Source: Tetragonia tetragonoides (Eukaryota; Streptophyta; Magnoliopsida; Caryophyllales; Aizoaceae). From it: a DNA stretch of 64,000 nucleotides. Both the position numbers and the translations under genes were made by a program. A model generated the notes under the pieces. It did not search any database. It saw only the letters and a program-made list of their open reading frames with translations, and had not been told where the DNA came from. Shown here piece after piece: positions 46,775 through 58,576 of this stretch; position 1 is the stretch's first letter; each line of letters opens with the position of its first letter. The stretch covers positions 21,122,501-21,186,500 of the forward strand of contig CM076148.1 of the NCBI GenBank assembly GCA_038025085.1, read 5' to 3'.

Positions 46775-48848
46775 TTATTCAATTATGGACCTTAAGCCCA
46801 TTTCTCTCCTTGACTTTTCAACCATCATTCGTGGCAAAGCTTTGGTTAACGGATCCGAAATATTGTCTTTCGACTTTACATAGTCAAGTGTGATAATTCC
46901 ATTTTTAATCAATTGTCTAACGGTGTTATGTCTCCGACGGATATGTCTAGACTTACCGTTATACATGGAATTCTTTTTCCTTCCAATAGCAGATTGACTA
47001 TCACAATGTATGCTAATTGGCGGCACGGGTTTCTCCCAACAATGAATATCTTCCAAAAATTCTCTGAGCCACTCGGCTTCTTCACCCGCTTTATCTAAAG
47101 CAATGAATTCAGCCTCCATCGTGGATCTAGCTATACATGTTTGTTTGGAAGATTTCCAAGATGTTTCACCTCCTCCGAGTGTGAACACATATCCACTCGT
47201 CGATCTAGAATCCTTAGAATCCGATATCCAGTTAGCATCACAGTAACCTTAAAGTACCGCTGGATATCTCTTAAAGTGCAAACCAAAGTTTTGGGTATAC
47301 TTTAAGTATCCAAGAACTCTAATTAACGCTTTCCAATGTTCTCCATTAGGATTATTCGTATAACAACTTAGCCTACTTACTGCATGAGCAATATCAGGCA
47401 TAGTGCAGTTCATAACATACATTAGACTGTCTATTATACGCAAATAGTCAAGTTGAGACTTACTCTCCCCACTATTCTTTCTAAGGTGAACATTAGCTTC
47501 AAAAGGTGTTCTCATTGGCTTAATCTTGTACCTTTTGAATTTTTCAAATATTTTCTCAATATAATGAGATTGACTCAATACTACGCCATCAAGTATTTTA
47601 GAAACTTTAATTCCTAAAATAACGTCTGCGATGCCCATGTCTTTCATTTCAAATTTCCTTGCCAACATTTTCTTAGTAATATTGACCATGTCCTTATACC
47701 AAAAATGAGCATATCATCTACGTATAGGCAAACTATTACGTAGTCTTTTTGATTTCCTTTGACATAAACACATTTGTCACCCTCATTAATTTTAAAACCA
47801 TTTAACAACATTACACTATCAAATTTCTCATGCCAATGCTTGGGGGCTTGTTTTAAACCGTAAAGAGATTTTACAAGGCGACAAACTTTCGTTTCTTGTC
47901 TCGAGACAACGAATGCCTCGGGTTGAGCCATGTAAATCTCTTCATCTAAATCACCATTCAAGAATGCTGTTTTTACATCCATTTTATGTATTTCTAAACC
48001 CCTTAACGCAGCTATTGCTAATAGCACACGTATCAAAGTAATTCTTGTAACTGGTGAGAATGTGTCGAAGTAATTAAGGTCTCCTTTTTGGTTGTAACCC
48101 TTGACAACCAACCTTGCCTTATACTTCGCAATTGAACCAACTGCTTTTCTCTTCTTTTTAAAGATCAAATTGCATCCTAGCATTTTACTTCCAGGAGGCA
48201 AGTCTACCACTTCCCATACATGGTTAATGCATAATGGATTCAATTTCACTGTTAATCGACTCTTTCCAATGAGCGGCTTCTGGCGATACCATGGCCTGCT
48301 CAAAAGTTTGAGGTTCATCATCAATAAAGTAAGCAATATACTCCGGTCCAAAATCTTTGGATTTTCGGAATCTCTTACTTCTTCTTGGTTCATCTTCTTC
48401 AACCTCTTGTCTATCGCCACTAATGGAATCATGAGTCCTCTTTCGTGAAACTAATTCACTGCCCTTCTTAAAAGGAAACACAGTCTCAAAGAAGGTAACA
48501 TCTCTTGATTCTATTATGGTATTTACATGTATATCCGGATGATCGGATTTATTGACAAGAAATCTATATGCACTACTATTGCTAGCATAACCAATAAATA
48601 CACAATCTATGGTTTTCGAGCCAAGTTTCGTCCTTTTGGGCTTTGAATTGCTACTTTAGCCAAGCATCCCCACACTTTTAAATATTTAAAATTTAGATTA
48701 CGACCTTTCCATAACTCATGGAATATTGTGGGTCTTTTTATGAGGCATCTTATTGAGAATATAATTCGCGGAAAGCAAGGCTTCCCCCCACAAATTCTCT
48801 GGTTCGCCCGAATTAATTAACATGGAGTTAACCATGTCTTTTAACGTT
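46775..48848 (-). pseudogene. pol: Copia pol: integrase C-end, reverse transcriptase, RNase H
   Basis: From 48848 downward a frame shifted at an A homopolymer continues the integrase ([13 protein letters not shown]), then KVWGCLAKVAIQSPKR. Reverse transcriptase follows in 48432-47644: WKESINSEIESI, FDTFSPVTRITLIR, MDVKTAFLNGDLDEEIYM, LYGLKQAPKHWHEK and VCLYVDDMLIFG with intact YVDD. The frame changes near 47690. The connection (KFEMKDMGIADVILGIK) and RNase H ([36 protein letters not shown]) end with a stop at 46775. At least four frame disruptions are present. Confidence 0.88.
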
Positions 48849-49664
48849 CTATTTTTTTTGTTCGGCGATACCATTAGATTGAGGTGCATAAGGAGCGGTA
48901 GTTTGGTGAATTATTCCGTGTTCTAAGCAAATAGGCTCAAACGGGAACTCATATTCACCACCTCTATTACTCCTTACCGCCTTAATCTTTCTACCAAGTT
49001 GATTTTCAACTTCAACTTTATAATGCTTAAAAACATTAATAGCCTCATCTTCGCTTCGTAGCAAATATACATAGCAATAACGGGTGCAGTCATCTATAAA
49101 AGTAACAAAATACTTTTTACCACCTCTAGTTTGCACATTTTTTAAATCACACAAATCCATGTGAATTAAATCTAGAGGTTCACTCTCTCTCTCAATAGAG
49201 TGAAACAGTTTTCTTGTCATTTTAGCTTCTACACATATTTCGCATTTATGATTATGATCAATACGACATTTAGGTACTAAATCTAAATGCATTAACCTTC
49301 TCAAGGTATCATAATTTACATGTCCTAATCTTTCATGCCAAATATTAGAAGACTCAAGCAAGTAAGAAGAAGATTCAAATTTATTATCATTAACAGTCTT
49401 AGGTACAACAGTTATTACATTCATCTTAAAGAGTCCATCACTAAGATAGCCCTTTCCTACATACATATCATTCTTAGATAATACAAACTTATCAGATACA
49501 AACACTAACTTAAAGCCATCCTTACTAAGCAAAGAACCAGAAACTAAATTCTTGCGAATATCTGGCACATGAAGAACATCATTCAAAGTAAGGTTCTTGC
49601 CACTTGTCATCTTGAGTACCACCTTTCCTCGTCCCTCCACTTTAGAAGTTGAAGCATTGCCCAT
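48849..49664 (-). pseudogene. pol: Copia integrase: GAG-pre zinc finger and core
   Basis: An open frame of 272 codons. [16 protein letters not shown], the HHCC finger WHERLGH ... CEIC, then the core with Asp at HMDLCD, but SNRGGEY where SDRGGEY is expected, so the second catalytic Asp is Asn. The Glu at NGIAEQKK is present. The frame breaks at a run of A just after it. Confidence 0.88.
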
Positions 49665-50012
49665 AAATAGTTGTTCTTCGACATCAATTTATGATAATCA
49701 GAGAACATCCATTTATTCGCACGAATGTGACGTGTAGCCCCTGTGTCCACGAAACCATTCTTTAGGATTTCCTACAAGATTGCATTTAGACACCACTGCA
49801 CATAGATCCTTTTCTCCAATATTTTCCTGGGCCTTATTCTTCTTGGGTTTACGACAGTCTTTGGCAAGATGTTCAGGTTTGCGACAATTATAGCACTTCC
49901 CTTTAAACTTATTTGAAGGAGCACTTGTTCCTTCTCCATTGTGCTTCCTCTTGTTTCCTCTCTTTGATCCAGTTTCCACCACATTAGCCTTTGACTCCAT
50001 GGTGTCACACAT
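49665..50012 (-). pseudogene. gag-pol: Copia nucleocapsid zinc knuckle and protease start
   Basis: Basic region, then the zinc knuckle CYNCRKPEHLAKDC (CX2CX4HX4C) and a Lys-rich linker. The protease active site follows after a one-base insertion: PKEWF in one frame, VDTGATRHI in the next. A second frame change precedes the 49664 frame. Confidence 0.82.
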
Positions 50013-50077
50013 CCTGGTTTTCGACTTGCGGTTGCCTTCTCAATTCTTAAATGGACTATTAGATCTTCAAGAGTTAT

Positions 50078-50641
50078 CTACTTGCGTTTATGCCTCAAGT
50101 AATGTTTAAAATCACTCCAAGAATCGGGCAATTTCTCAATTATTGCTCGAATTTGAAAAGGTTCACATAAAGACATACCTTCCGCATGATGCTCATGAAG
50201 AATTAGTTGAAATTCTTCAACTTGGAAAACCACAGATTTGTTGTCAGTCATAATAAAATTCAAGAATCGCTTAACTAGGAATTTCCTAGAGCCAGCATCC
50301 TCTACTTTGTACTTATGTTCCAACGATTCCCAAAGCTGCTTTGCGGTTTTGGTTTCCGCATACACATTATACAATGTGTCATCAAGTCCATTTAAGATAT
50401 AATTTCTACACAAGAAATCTGAATGCTTCCAAGCATCAACCGCAACCACCTTAACCTTGTCAGTCTCATTCTCATTAAGTGACGATGGTACTTCGGTGAG
50501 AACCTTAGCCAAGTTTAATGTGGTCAAATAAAACAACATCTTTTGTTGCCAACGCTTAAAATCTGACCCATTAAACTTGTTAGGTTTCTCAACATGACCG
50601 GTGCTAATGGTAGTGTTCACTGGAATAGTAGGATTTGACAT
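50078..50641 (-). pseudogene. gag: Copia Gag, N-terminal part
   Basis: ATG at 50641 (MSNPTIPVN). It contains the UBN2-type Gag of plant Copia elements: KPNKFNGSDFKRWQQKMLFY, LCRNYILNGLDD, AKQLWESLEHKY and IIEKLPDSWSDFKHYLRHKR. It ends in a stop before the zinc knuckle, probably through a small indel between 50012 and 50078. Confidence 0.85.
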
Positions 50642-50653
50642 TCTGTTACACAA

Positions 50654-51490
50654 ACAGAATCAAATCAGTAACTGTTTAAACAAATTAAACATGTTTAATG
50701 TTGTATACTAACACTAACACAAACAAAATATATTACACAATATTTCGCATCACCGAAACTAATTGACCGCAACTAATACAAACTAGTGCGAACCTTTATA
50801 CAAAACTGAACCAACCGAAACGGTGCATTAACAATAATCGATTCATTGACTTTCAATCAGAGTAGACAAAAAATACCATGCAACTTTACAAAAGTACACA
50901 TCTGTCAAGTAGCAGAAATTCTACTTCGGATTTAAAGTTTAAAAAAAAAATGAAACATACTGATTGATTCGTATCCAGAACAAACAAATTTAAGCAGAAA
51001 TACAGTGAGGAATATTTACACAATTAGAATGTTTCTATCATGGAAACACATGATCAAAGCTATCATGATTTGACCCAAAACAAATTACGAGACAATAATT
51101 TAAACCTTACGTGACATTTATATTAATGCTGTCAAGTGTCTATCATGCTTATTATATATTGATCATATCATGCATGATTTTGCCAAACAAAAAACCAGGC
51201 AATAAAAGATTTCCACATAAAATATTATCAATGGTATCTAAGTGTCATGCCCATATACACGGATCACAAGATCATCGAAGATGTTACATAATAACAATAA
51301 AATAGAAGTCGCATAGAAATATGGAAAAATGTAATTGGCAAGTACTTGCAATTCTAATCATGTGATCATCTAAATAAATACACTAGATTTTTATCAATAG
51401 TAGCATGTTATCATACAAACTTGAACAATTCGGCAAACTGAACAAATCGGCAAACTGAACATACGAACTTCATGCCCCAAAAAAAAAAAA
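50654..51490 (-). other. Copia untranslated leader
   Basis: AT-rich leader between the 5' LTR and gag, with no supported ORF. An A run lies at 51479-51490. Confidence 0.6.
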
Positions 51491-51508
51491 TTAAATACGT
51501 CTTAAGAT
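51491..51508 (-). other. Candidate non-tRNA primer binding site
   Basis: The minus strand after the 5' LTR reads ATCTTAAGACGTATTTAA and shows no TGGTATCAGAGC or other TGG start. CTTAAGACGTATTTA is the exact complement of TAAATACGTCTTAAG in the 3' LTR, and matches 14 of 15 bases in the 5' LTR. This suggests priming by the element's own RNA. It is an inference. Confidence 0.5.
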
Positions 51509-52005
51509 TGTTATTACTAGGGCATATTAAACATGTAGATTCGTATGAAATAAATTAGATTATGAAAAATCTGATTGAAGAACCAAAGTTAATCCGAGCC
51601 CAACAAGTGTCGTTGTCTCCTTAAGACGTTTTTACTCTCTCTCGGTGCCCAAAGTGTTGAGTAAACGCCTCCCAGGATAGAACGGATTCGTCTCTACTAG
51701 AAGTGACACTTCAATCCATTAGAGCCCCAGCGAATACACCATGTGAATACTCAAAGAATATTGTTAAGGAAGAGAAAGGTTTTGCCAAAACAAAGGTTCT
51801 ATTGAATAGAAACCTTTTTGGGTATATATATAAGAATTGAGAAGCAGTTATCTCATATCCCAACAGTCAGCTATTCTCATATTAAAATAACTAAACATAT
51901 CGGTTATTTCAATAATAACAATAACTAAATAAATTAATTAAAAAGATAAAAATAATTTATTTATTTATTAATTTTCCAATTCATACAAAGAACTATTTTC
52001 CAACA
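51509..52005 (-). repeat. 5' LTR of the Copia element
   Basis: 497 bp, TGTTATTACTAGGGC to CTATTTTCCAACA on the plus strand, with intact TG...CA. It differs from 36444-36939 by a small number of substitutions and one short TA expansion. Confidence 0.92.
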
Positions 52006-52201
52006 ATAATTACCCCCATTTGAGGGATAATAGAAACCCACCTCCCCCTAGGGTAATGATATTCCTCCATTTTCCTTCCAATTCTCCAATACCCCCCCTC
52101 CCCTTTAATCATTACCCTCATCACCACTTCACCTTACTATTTTACACTTTAATTTGCTCTATTAACCCCTTAATCATTATCCCCAACCAAACGGCCCCTA
52201 A

Positions 52202-52378
52202 GAGTCCTACACGGCTTGGAGAATCAACTCGCAATTCCTTGGTACCCAAGACAACTAGTTCAGCTCTACACTGTAACCTTGGCGCTTATTTTCGACCATG
52301 CTATGCTCTGAATTTGAAGAATATCAAAACAAAACAATTGTTGATCACAGTCTTAACTATCTAGAGGATTTTGAATCA
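52202..52378 (-). repeat. LTR C, right part
   Basis: Continues LTR C from GAGTCCTACACGGCTTGGAG to AGGATTTTGAATCA, matching the last 180 bp or so of LTRs A and B. Confidence 0.88.
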
Positions 52379-52780
52379 CCTCGTTCCAATATCAAATGAA
52401 AGAGATATCACCCAAATACCAAACTGTTGTCATAATTACCCAAAATAGCGAATGTAACTCTTTAAGCACATTGAAACCATTTTCATACTTTGATCGAGAC
52501 TTGTTGCTTGATCATATAGAAGAATTTGTAAACTTGATCTTCCATGTACACTCCAAAGAATATTCCTTGATAGGAATAATATTGTTGATATCCATAAAAG
52601 AACATGCTCTATAAACGAACATAATAGAATTAAGATCGAATGTTATTTTAATTCACCTTGAAAAATACATTCTTTATGATTCAATGGCCTTATATAAGTA
52701 TCATGATCATTACCAAGATCTATGTTATGGTTTATGTGATGTTTACCAAGGTTTGGCCTAGATGCTTCAACATTATAAGA
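52379..52780 (-). pseudogene. Internal region of chain unit 4, truncated
   Basis: Homologous to the internal DNA beside LTRs A and B (CTCGTTCCAATATCAAATGA, then ORF C-terminal codons), with more divergence. It ends abruptly near 52780 against a plus-strand Ty3 remnant, so its own 5' LTR is lost. Confidence 0.7.
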
Positions 52781-52830
52781 GAAGTTGCTAAGATTGACCA
52801 AACTAAAAATGACCCACATAGGATTCGAAA

Positions 52831-54288
52831 ATGGTCATTCCTAATGATGTTGAAACACCAAAGCCACCTACAAAAGAGTTGCAAGAGCTCCAAGCTAAGA
52901 TAAACAATATTAAGTCCGTCCGGGGTACGAGTCATATCTTTAGCAACATGGTAGTCAATTATAAAGGGTTATCTCCCTATATCAAGGGAAAGTTGCCCAC
53001 TAAGTTCTCTATGCCCAATATTTCCATTTTCAAAGGAACCAAGGATTTACAAGATCACATTAGGACTTTTACTACTGCATTCGGGCTTAGAGGAGTACAA
53101 CACAATCTGTATTTTTACCTCTTTTCCTAAACCTGATCATGTTGTTAAGGCCTGTTTCTTCAAGATACCATCACAAAAGATCCAAAATTGTGAGGACTTA
53201 TCCACTTCATTCTTACAAAGGTATGATGACAATGTCTTGCCACCTATGACATTGAGAGAGTTAGACATAACCAAGCAAGGTGACGAAGAAGGGTTCACAA
53301 ACTTTGTAATAAGTACATGGAGGACCAATGTTGCTGAAATGTTTGTTCTCCCATTTGAAAGGAAACAAATTAGAATGGTTGTCCGAAACATGACGGGCGA
53401 TTATCGTGATCACATGAAATTTTAACCAATCACTAACTACGCCCAACTGACCGAAGTAGCCATGGCGATTGAAGATGACCAACTCCAAAAAGGAAAAGGC
53501 AAGGTCACCTGCAACAACAATACAAGCAGTTTCGAAGACAAGAAATTCACCAACACCAATCATGCATCCTTAGGTCAAGGTCAGGAAATGAAGTGTGCCA
53601 TTATTGACAGGCGTGTTAGATAGTTTACCCCACTCGGGATGAAATACACCAAGGAATTGGAAAATTTGACCAAAGGTGTCTATCTTCAACCCATAGGACC
53701 TACTCCAGACCCTCAACCAAAAAAGTGCATTTTGCAAGTACCGCCATTTTGTAAGTACCGCCATGACACCTAAAAGTGCTTCACACTTCACGACAAGATT
53801 CAAGATATCTTTGACAATAACACCATATCAATGCGAAAACAAGCTCAATCGCTTAGCAATGTAAATAATCCACTTGGAAATTCATTTGCTATTGACATAG
53901 AAGAAGGATTTAACCCCTTTTACTTGATCATACCAATTGGTCAAAGCATTCCGCCTTGTCCTAATACCAAGTTCACTTTGGACACATGTGACCTTTGGGA
54001 TACTGGAAAGATGGCAATGGAGCTCACACTGACCCCGAAGAAGTTTTAAATCCACAAATCTTCAAAGTCTCGAATGGCAAGGTGTGGTATGATATTTCTG
54101 ATGATGAGACTAGCGATGACAAACCCTTGCATTATCTCACAAGGTCCAGAGACCAATTTAGGCCCGAAACTATCTACATGGATCCAACTCAGATTCCACC
54201 TGTAGATCTTATATCCTTACTAGGGATCTACCCCAAAGGGAGACAACAAAGGAGGATAATGTATAACACAAATAAAATTACCGACTAA
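52831..54288 (+). pseudogene. gag: Degenerate Tat-like Ty3 gag
   Basis: Plus-strand fragments in shifting frames: KFSMPNISIFKGTKDLQDHI, PPMTLRELDITKQGDEEGF, TNFVISTWRTNVAEMFVLPF, RKQIRMVVRNMTGDYRDHM, then FTPLGMKYTKELENL, IGPTPDPQPKK and HDKIQDIFDNN. This is the order seen in the intact Gag at 41485-42645, but distant in sequence. The last segment (54000-54288) is an acidic linker of the same kind of polyprotein. Confidence 0.8.
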
Positions 54289-54290
54289 TT

Positions 54291-54609
54291 AATTTTGTAT
54301 TAGTACTATTATGTATACAATGATAGTCTAATTAAACCCTATTAATTTTTTATTTTCTTAAAAATGACTTATTATTATTTTACTTAATTACTTGCATAAA
54401 ATAAAATATTATTTTTTCTGTGGTATATAAATTTTTCTATAAATAATAATTTCTCCAACAAGAGCTAGAATGATTATTTTCCTAATTATTCATCTAAATT
54501 CCTTAATTGAGTTAGTAGTAGTGATAATTTAGCTAATATGCTTGCTTATCACATGCTCGTCCACGTGTCACAGAAAGGAGAAGGATTTTCGTAGTTAAAC
54601 CATTATGTG
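54291..54609. other. AT-rich interval
   Basis: No gene or repeat boundary is recognised. TATATAAATTTTTCTATAAATAATAA near 54424 is simple AT-rich DNA. Confidence 0.4.
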
Positions 54610-55640
54610 TGTAACACCCCCGATTTCGGGACAAATAATTTTTATAAATCAATAGTAATTACAATAGCGGAAGACTCCTATACAAAATTTACAGCGTTAT
54701 CGCCACACTCACTCTAGCGAATGAGTGCAACGCTAAATGACAACTCTCAACAAACGCGATAGTACAATAACTGACTATTCTTAAATGATGAACACAAAAT
54801 ATACAAGACCTAACTTCTTGGCCACATAATTAGATCGTCCGAACTCGATCTTCAATGCAACCTATGAGTCAATCACCAATCTACTCCCTAATTGTAATTA
54901 AGCCAAAATAATGGATTGTCGTAGGCTCACCATAACCAAAATAGACTCAAACACACATATAGCACAAAAGCAACTAGTCAGCAAGGCTGAGTAACTCAAC
55001 ATTTCATCAAATAATATACAATGTCATAATTTCATATGAACATATTCAAAAGGTATAAATGCAATGTGTCACATAGTCAATACACAACTTAGGTTTTCTT
55101 AGACCTTATACTCAATCCCAAAGGATATAAGTACAACATCTCAAATCCCAAATACTCTTGCATACCACTTTTACTAATCACTCAATTAGCTCAAAACTTG
55201 TGTCGTTTGCTCTTGGTCATCAACTACTATCCTTGGCCATGAGGGAAGTGAGTTGGAGGTAAATTTCACAAAACAAATATCAAATAAGATACATCTGGGA
55301 TCGCCAAATGTTTGGCAGTTCTTCTATTCAATCCTTTTCCTTCTTCTTAATCATCACATGTTCAATCTAAATAACATAACCATCACATGCCTTCAAATGC
55401 CCACTTTGGACCAATTCATAATCGAACCATTACGAGATTCCAATTGTCATAAAAATAATTTGCTCATCACCTAAGAGTCAATCCCTTAGGCTACTCACCA
55501 ACATGCCAAGGTCTAAGTAGCTGACAAACTATTAAGCCTCAAACCAAAATAATATGTATCAACTTGTTCACAAGTTCGACTTAAAATTAGAGCACCACAA
55601 AGCTATAAAAGGACACACAATTTCTCAGTACTTGGCAGAT
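54610..55640. repeat. Partial LTR, TGTAACACCCC type
   Basis: Begins TGTAACACCCCCGATTTCGG, the same style as the Tekay LTR start at 3369, with AGCGGAAGACTCC and GCGTTATCGCC shortly after, as in that LTR. No TATTACA end is found before Ty3 RNase H sequence resumes near 55640, so it appears truncated. No duplication was identified. Confidence 0.55.
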
Positions 55641-55825
55641 CAAGCAATAGATGAGCCAACAAATGAGAGGAATATCCCTTTGCAAACGAGGGAATCATGA
55701 TATTGGATACGAAAACTTGACAATTTTATTTTGATGGGGCGTCTAACCAAAAGGGATTCAGAGTAGGAGTACTCAAAATATCCCCAGAAAGTGCACAAAC
55801 ACCTATTTTGGTGAAACTGGACAAC

Positions 55826-56759
55826 TGTTGCTATGCTTGGTACTTAGGGGTCACAAGCAATCGTTATGGGCAGTTCTACGGCCCTTAAAAAGGTCCTAAA
55901 TAAGGTCGAGGACTATATTAGAGTAGGCCGCTCCCTATTCGAACCTATCCTTCCACCTACAACTCCGCGTTGACGGTGACACGGATCAACAGTGATAGTC
56001 AGTTTTCAGTACTATTCACTTAATAGAATTCCACACATGTGCACAATTCGACCAACCTCTCGACCTTTTCGGGAAGTTGGTTATTATGCTATTCGATGTG
56101 TGGTCCAAAGTTGACTATCACGTTTATAACCTTGTTATTCAACAATGTTTTTTTTTTTTTGGTGTTGAGTTGGGATCGTGGATACCTTTACTATAACGAG
56201 GAAGGTGAGGAGAGTTTGAATACTAGTAATTCGGAAAAAAGACATTCATTCAATTGATTGTAAAAAAGTACAAACGAAAGGACTTGATGGAGTATGATGC
56301 ACTAAATTACATTTAATCTACTCCTAAAATACTACTATACTAATGGCTACTTTACTCTATCTATCTTACTTCTAGGAACAAAACAAAGTAAACGCATCTT
56401 TGCTGTGAGATTCAATCTCCTCTCTTCCTTGCTCCGTCAATCCTATTTATGAGAAAATAGTAGAGTCTTTGGTACATTAGTAACCTCTAGTAACCACCTT
56501 AGTCAACCACTATCCCATATTCATCTTTGAATGATTGACACCTCACTTACTTCACGGGGTAGTATTTAGTTAGGTAGTTTTTGTAGAAAATAATTACCAT
56601 GTGTAGTGTTTTAGTGGCTAGTTATAGGAGATAGTGGAAGTTGTCAAATTCAACCACTATCTTTATTTTAAGAGTAATAATATATTTTTCGTGATATATA
56701 TTTGTTATTCGAGTTATCTTTCTTCCAAATATCTTAATAATTTATTTTCGAGTGTACCA
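55826..56759 (-). repeat. 3' LTR of the 55826-60661 element
   Basis: On the plus strand TGTTGCTATGCTTGGTACTT to GAGTGTACCA, colinear with 58577 onward. Confidence 0.8.
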
Positions 56760-57403
56760 ACTGTCTTTCATAGCACATATTAATCGATTGCAATGGGATT
56801 TGTATGTACTACTATTGAGTCCATCTTAATATTTTGCTCTTCGAGTCAACTAATCAGCCACAACTATCTTCAAATTTGGTACACTAAAGTCAATCGTCAT
56901 AAATACAATAGTACAAATTAAGTGTAGTAACACTTTCTTCTCGTAAGAAAGTTTTTTTACTTTGACTTAAAAACTATAAAAGCCAAATAAAATTGCCTTG
57001 AGTAGGACCCGTGCATAATAGTTACGCCATTTGACAAGCTTTCTCATAGAGACAATCATGAAGTCTTAAGTTATGCGTATATTGGCTTTTCGATTAATTC
57101 GTTTCTTCAAGTAATTAGCTGACCCTATGTTTGAAAAAGCTTTTTCATTTCCTCTCGAGCAGGCTACATTGCATTTTCGAGTGTTTGAACTATGTTGCCC
57201 CCTAATAGCCAATTATTTCGTAATTGACCAAAGCCCTTCTTCTTAGCCTCCCCTCTGATTACCTAGAGACTTATAGTCCCTCATGATTGGGACAAACACC
57301 AAGTACTCAAATGATGGTAATAAAATTGTGAATAGAGATAACTTCGTTCCCTTAATTTTATGACTTAATTCGTTTGTATCAGTATTTTGCATCTCTTAAA
57401 TCG

Positions 57404-57688
57404 TTACAAGAAGTGCAACATTGCCCCCCTACATACCTTTCTATAATTGAGAGTAGCGGTATCATTCTCAAAATTTGATTCCTCCAAAATAATGCATTGA
57501 TCAATATTTTCTTTTTCGAAACATTCATCTCTAACTTCTAATTCGTTAGAAGCCGCACTTTCTGAGTATTCAGAATCGATTCCCCAAATTTCAATAAAAT
57601 CATTTTCATCATTATCTAGCATACTTTCTTCGTTATATAAGGAGTTTCCATCATCATCGACTAATATAATTTCTTCGTCGAGATACAA
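57404..57688 (-). CDS. Acidic ORF remnant in the element interior
   Basis: About 95 open codons without an upstream ATG. The product is strongly acidic (EEIILVDDDGN, DNDENDFIEIWG). Upstream DNA to about 57830 repeats the same kind of segment (YLDEK/YLDEE after a Ser-Ile-Arg motif), suggesting an internal duplication. It is not recognised; it may be the tail of a degenerate Gag-like ORF. Confidence 0.3.
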   Translation of the reverse strand: MYLDEEIILVDDDGNSLYNEESMLDNDENDFIEIWGIDSEYSESAASNELEVRDECFEKENIDQCIILEESNFENDTATLNYRKVCRGAMLHFL

Positions 57689-58098
57689 GGATTTTTCATT
57701 CTCTCGAATAGATGATGTCTTGAATAAATTATTTTCGTCCTTTTCTGGTATACTTTTTTCGTCAAGATATACAGATTTTTTATCACTTCGAATAGGTGAT
57801 GTCTCTTCTACACACCAACTATTTTGAATAGTTCGACTATCCTTTCGTTTATTTAAACTATTGAGTTCGTTCTCGAGTTGATGTATTTGTTCAACAACTC
57901 TCTAAGTGGAACACTTTGAACTTCGATATGATATTGCTATACATTTTTGTGGCATATAGATATTTCTTTTGCCTCATTAAATCGTCGAGACGGATCTCAA
58001 TTCTAACAATTTTGTCATTTATATGACCCTCATAATAGATCTTTTAGAAGGAATCCATTTAATGAATATTCGACATCAATATTATGCCCTCCTTGAAT

Positions 58099-58132
58099 AT
58101 ATATATATATTTATATATATATATATTCGAGG
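58099..58132. repeat. AT dinucleotide palindrome
   Basis: An (AT)n run with one central TTT break, self-complementary and able to form a cruciform. Confidence 0.8.
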
Positions 58133-58168
58133 TAACCAATTCAATCCCCAATAACATCTAGATTTATT

Positions 58169-58576
58169 CGTGGAGTGTATTTCGATCTCCCACTGTAGTC
58201 GCCAAATTTGTTATTATGCTTGGTACTTAGGGGTCACAAGCAACCGTTATGTGCAGTCCTACGACCCTGAAAAAGGTCCTAAATAAGGTCGAAGACTATC
58301 TTAGAGCAGGACGCTCCCTATTCGAATCTACCATTCCACCCCCAAGTTCGGGTTGACGGTGGACACGAATCAACAGTAATAGTCAGTTTTGAGGGCTAGT
58401 CACTTAATAGAATTCCACACCTGTGCACAATTCGATCAACTATTCGACCTTTTGGGGGAGTTGGTTATGCTATTCGATGTGTGGTTCAAAGTTGACTATC
58501 ACGTTTATAACCTTGCTATTCAACAAGGTTTTTTTCGTGGAGGTTTATTTCGATCTCCCACTGTAGTCGCCAAATT
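58169..58576 (-). repeat. Duplicated U5 and primer-site segment
   Basis: CGTGGAG...TATTTCGATCTCCCACTGTAGTCGCC occurs at about 58169-58204 and again at 58536-58572, each followed by LTR sequence beginning TGTTNNTATGCTTGG. The unit is 367 bp: primer site plus about 327 bp of LTR end (58209-58535). Confidence 0.8.

Larger units (their letters stand above)
36444..52005 (-). mobile_element. Ty1/copia element, minus strand, carrying a nested Ty3 element
   Basis: LTRs at 36444-36939 and 51509-52005, with the perfect 5-bp duplication ATAAT at 36439-36443 and 52006-52010. Gene order on the minus strand is gag, protease, integrase, reverse transcriptase, RNase H, which is the Ty1/copia arrangement. 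Several frameshifts and the loss of an integrase Asp make it inactive. Excluding the nested Ty3 element it is about 6.3 kb. Confidence 0.92.
36329..52198. mobile_element. Harbinger/Tourist-type MITE, split by the Copia element
   Basis: Terminal inverted repeats GGGGCTGTTTGGTTAGGGGT (left) and, inverted, GGGGCCGTTTGGTTGGGGAT (right). The 3-bp duplication TAA lies at 36326-36328 and 52199-52201. Its own sequence is only about 300 bp: 36329-36443 and 52011-52198. Everything between belongs to the Copia insertion. TIR style and TWA-type duplication match PIF/Harbinger MITEs. Confidence 0.88.
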
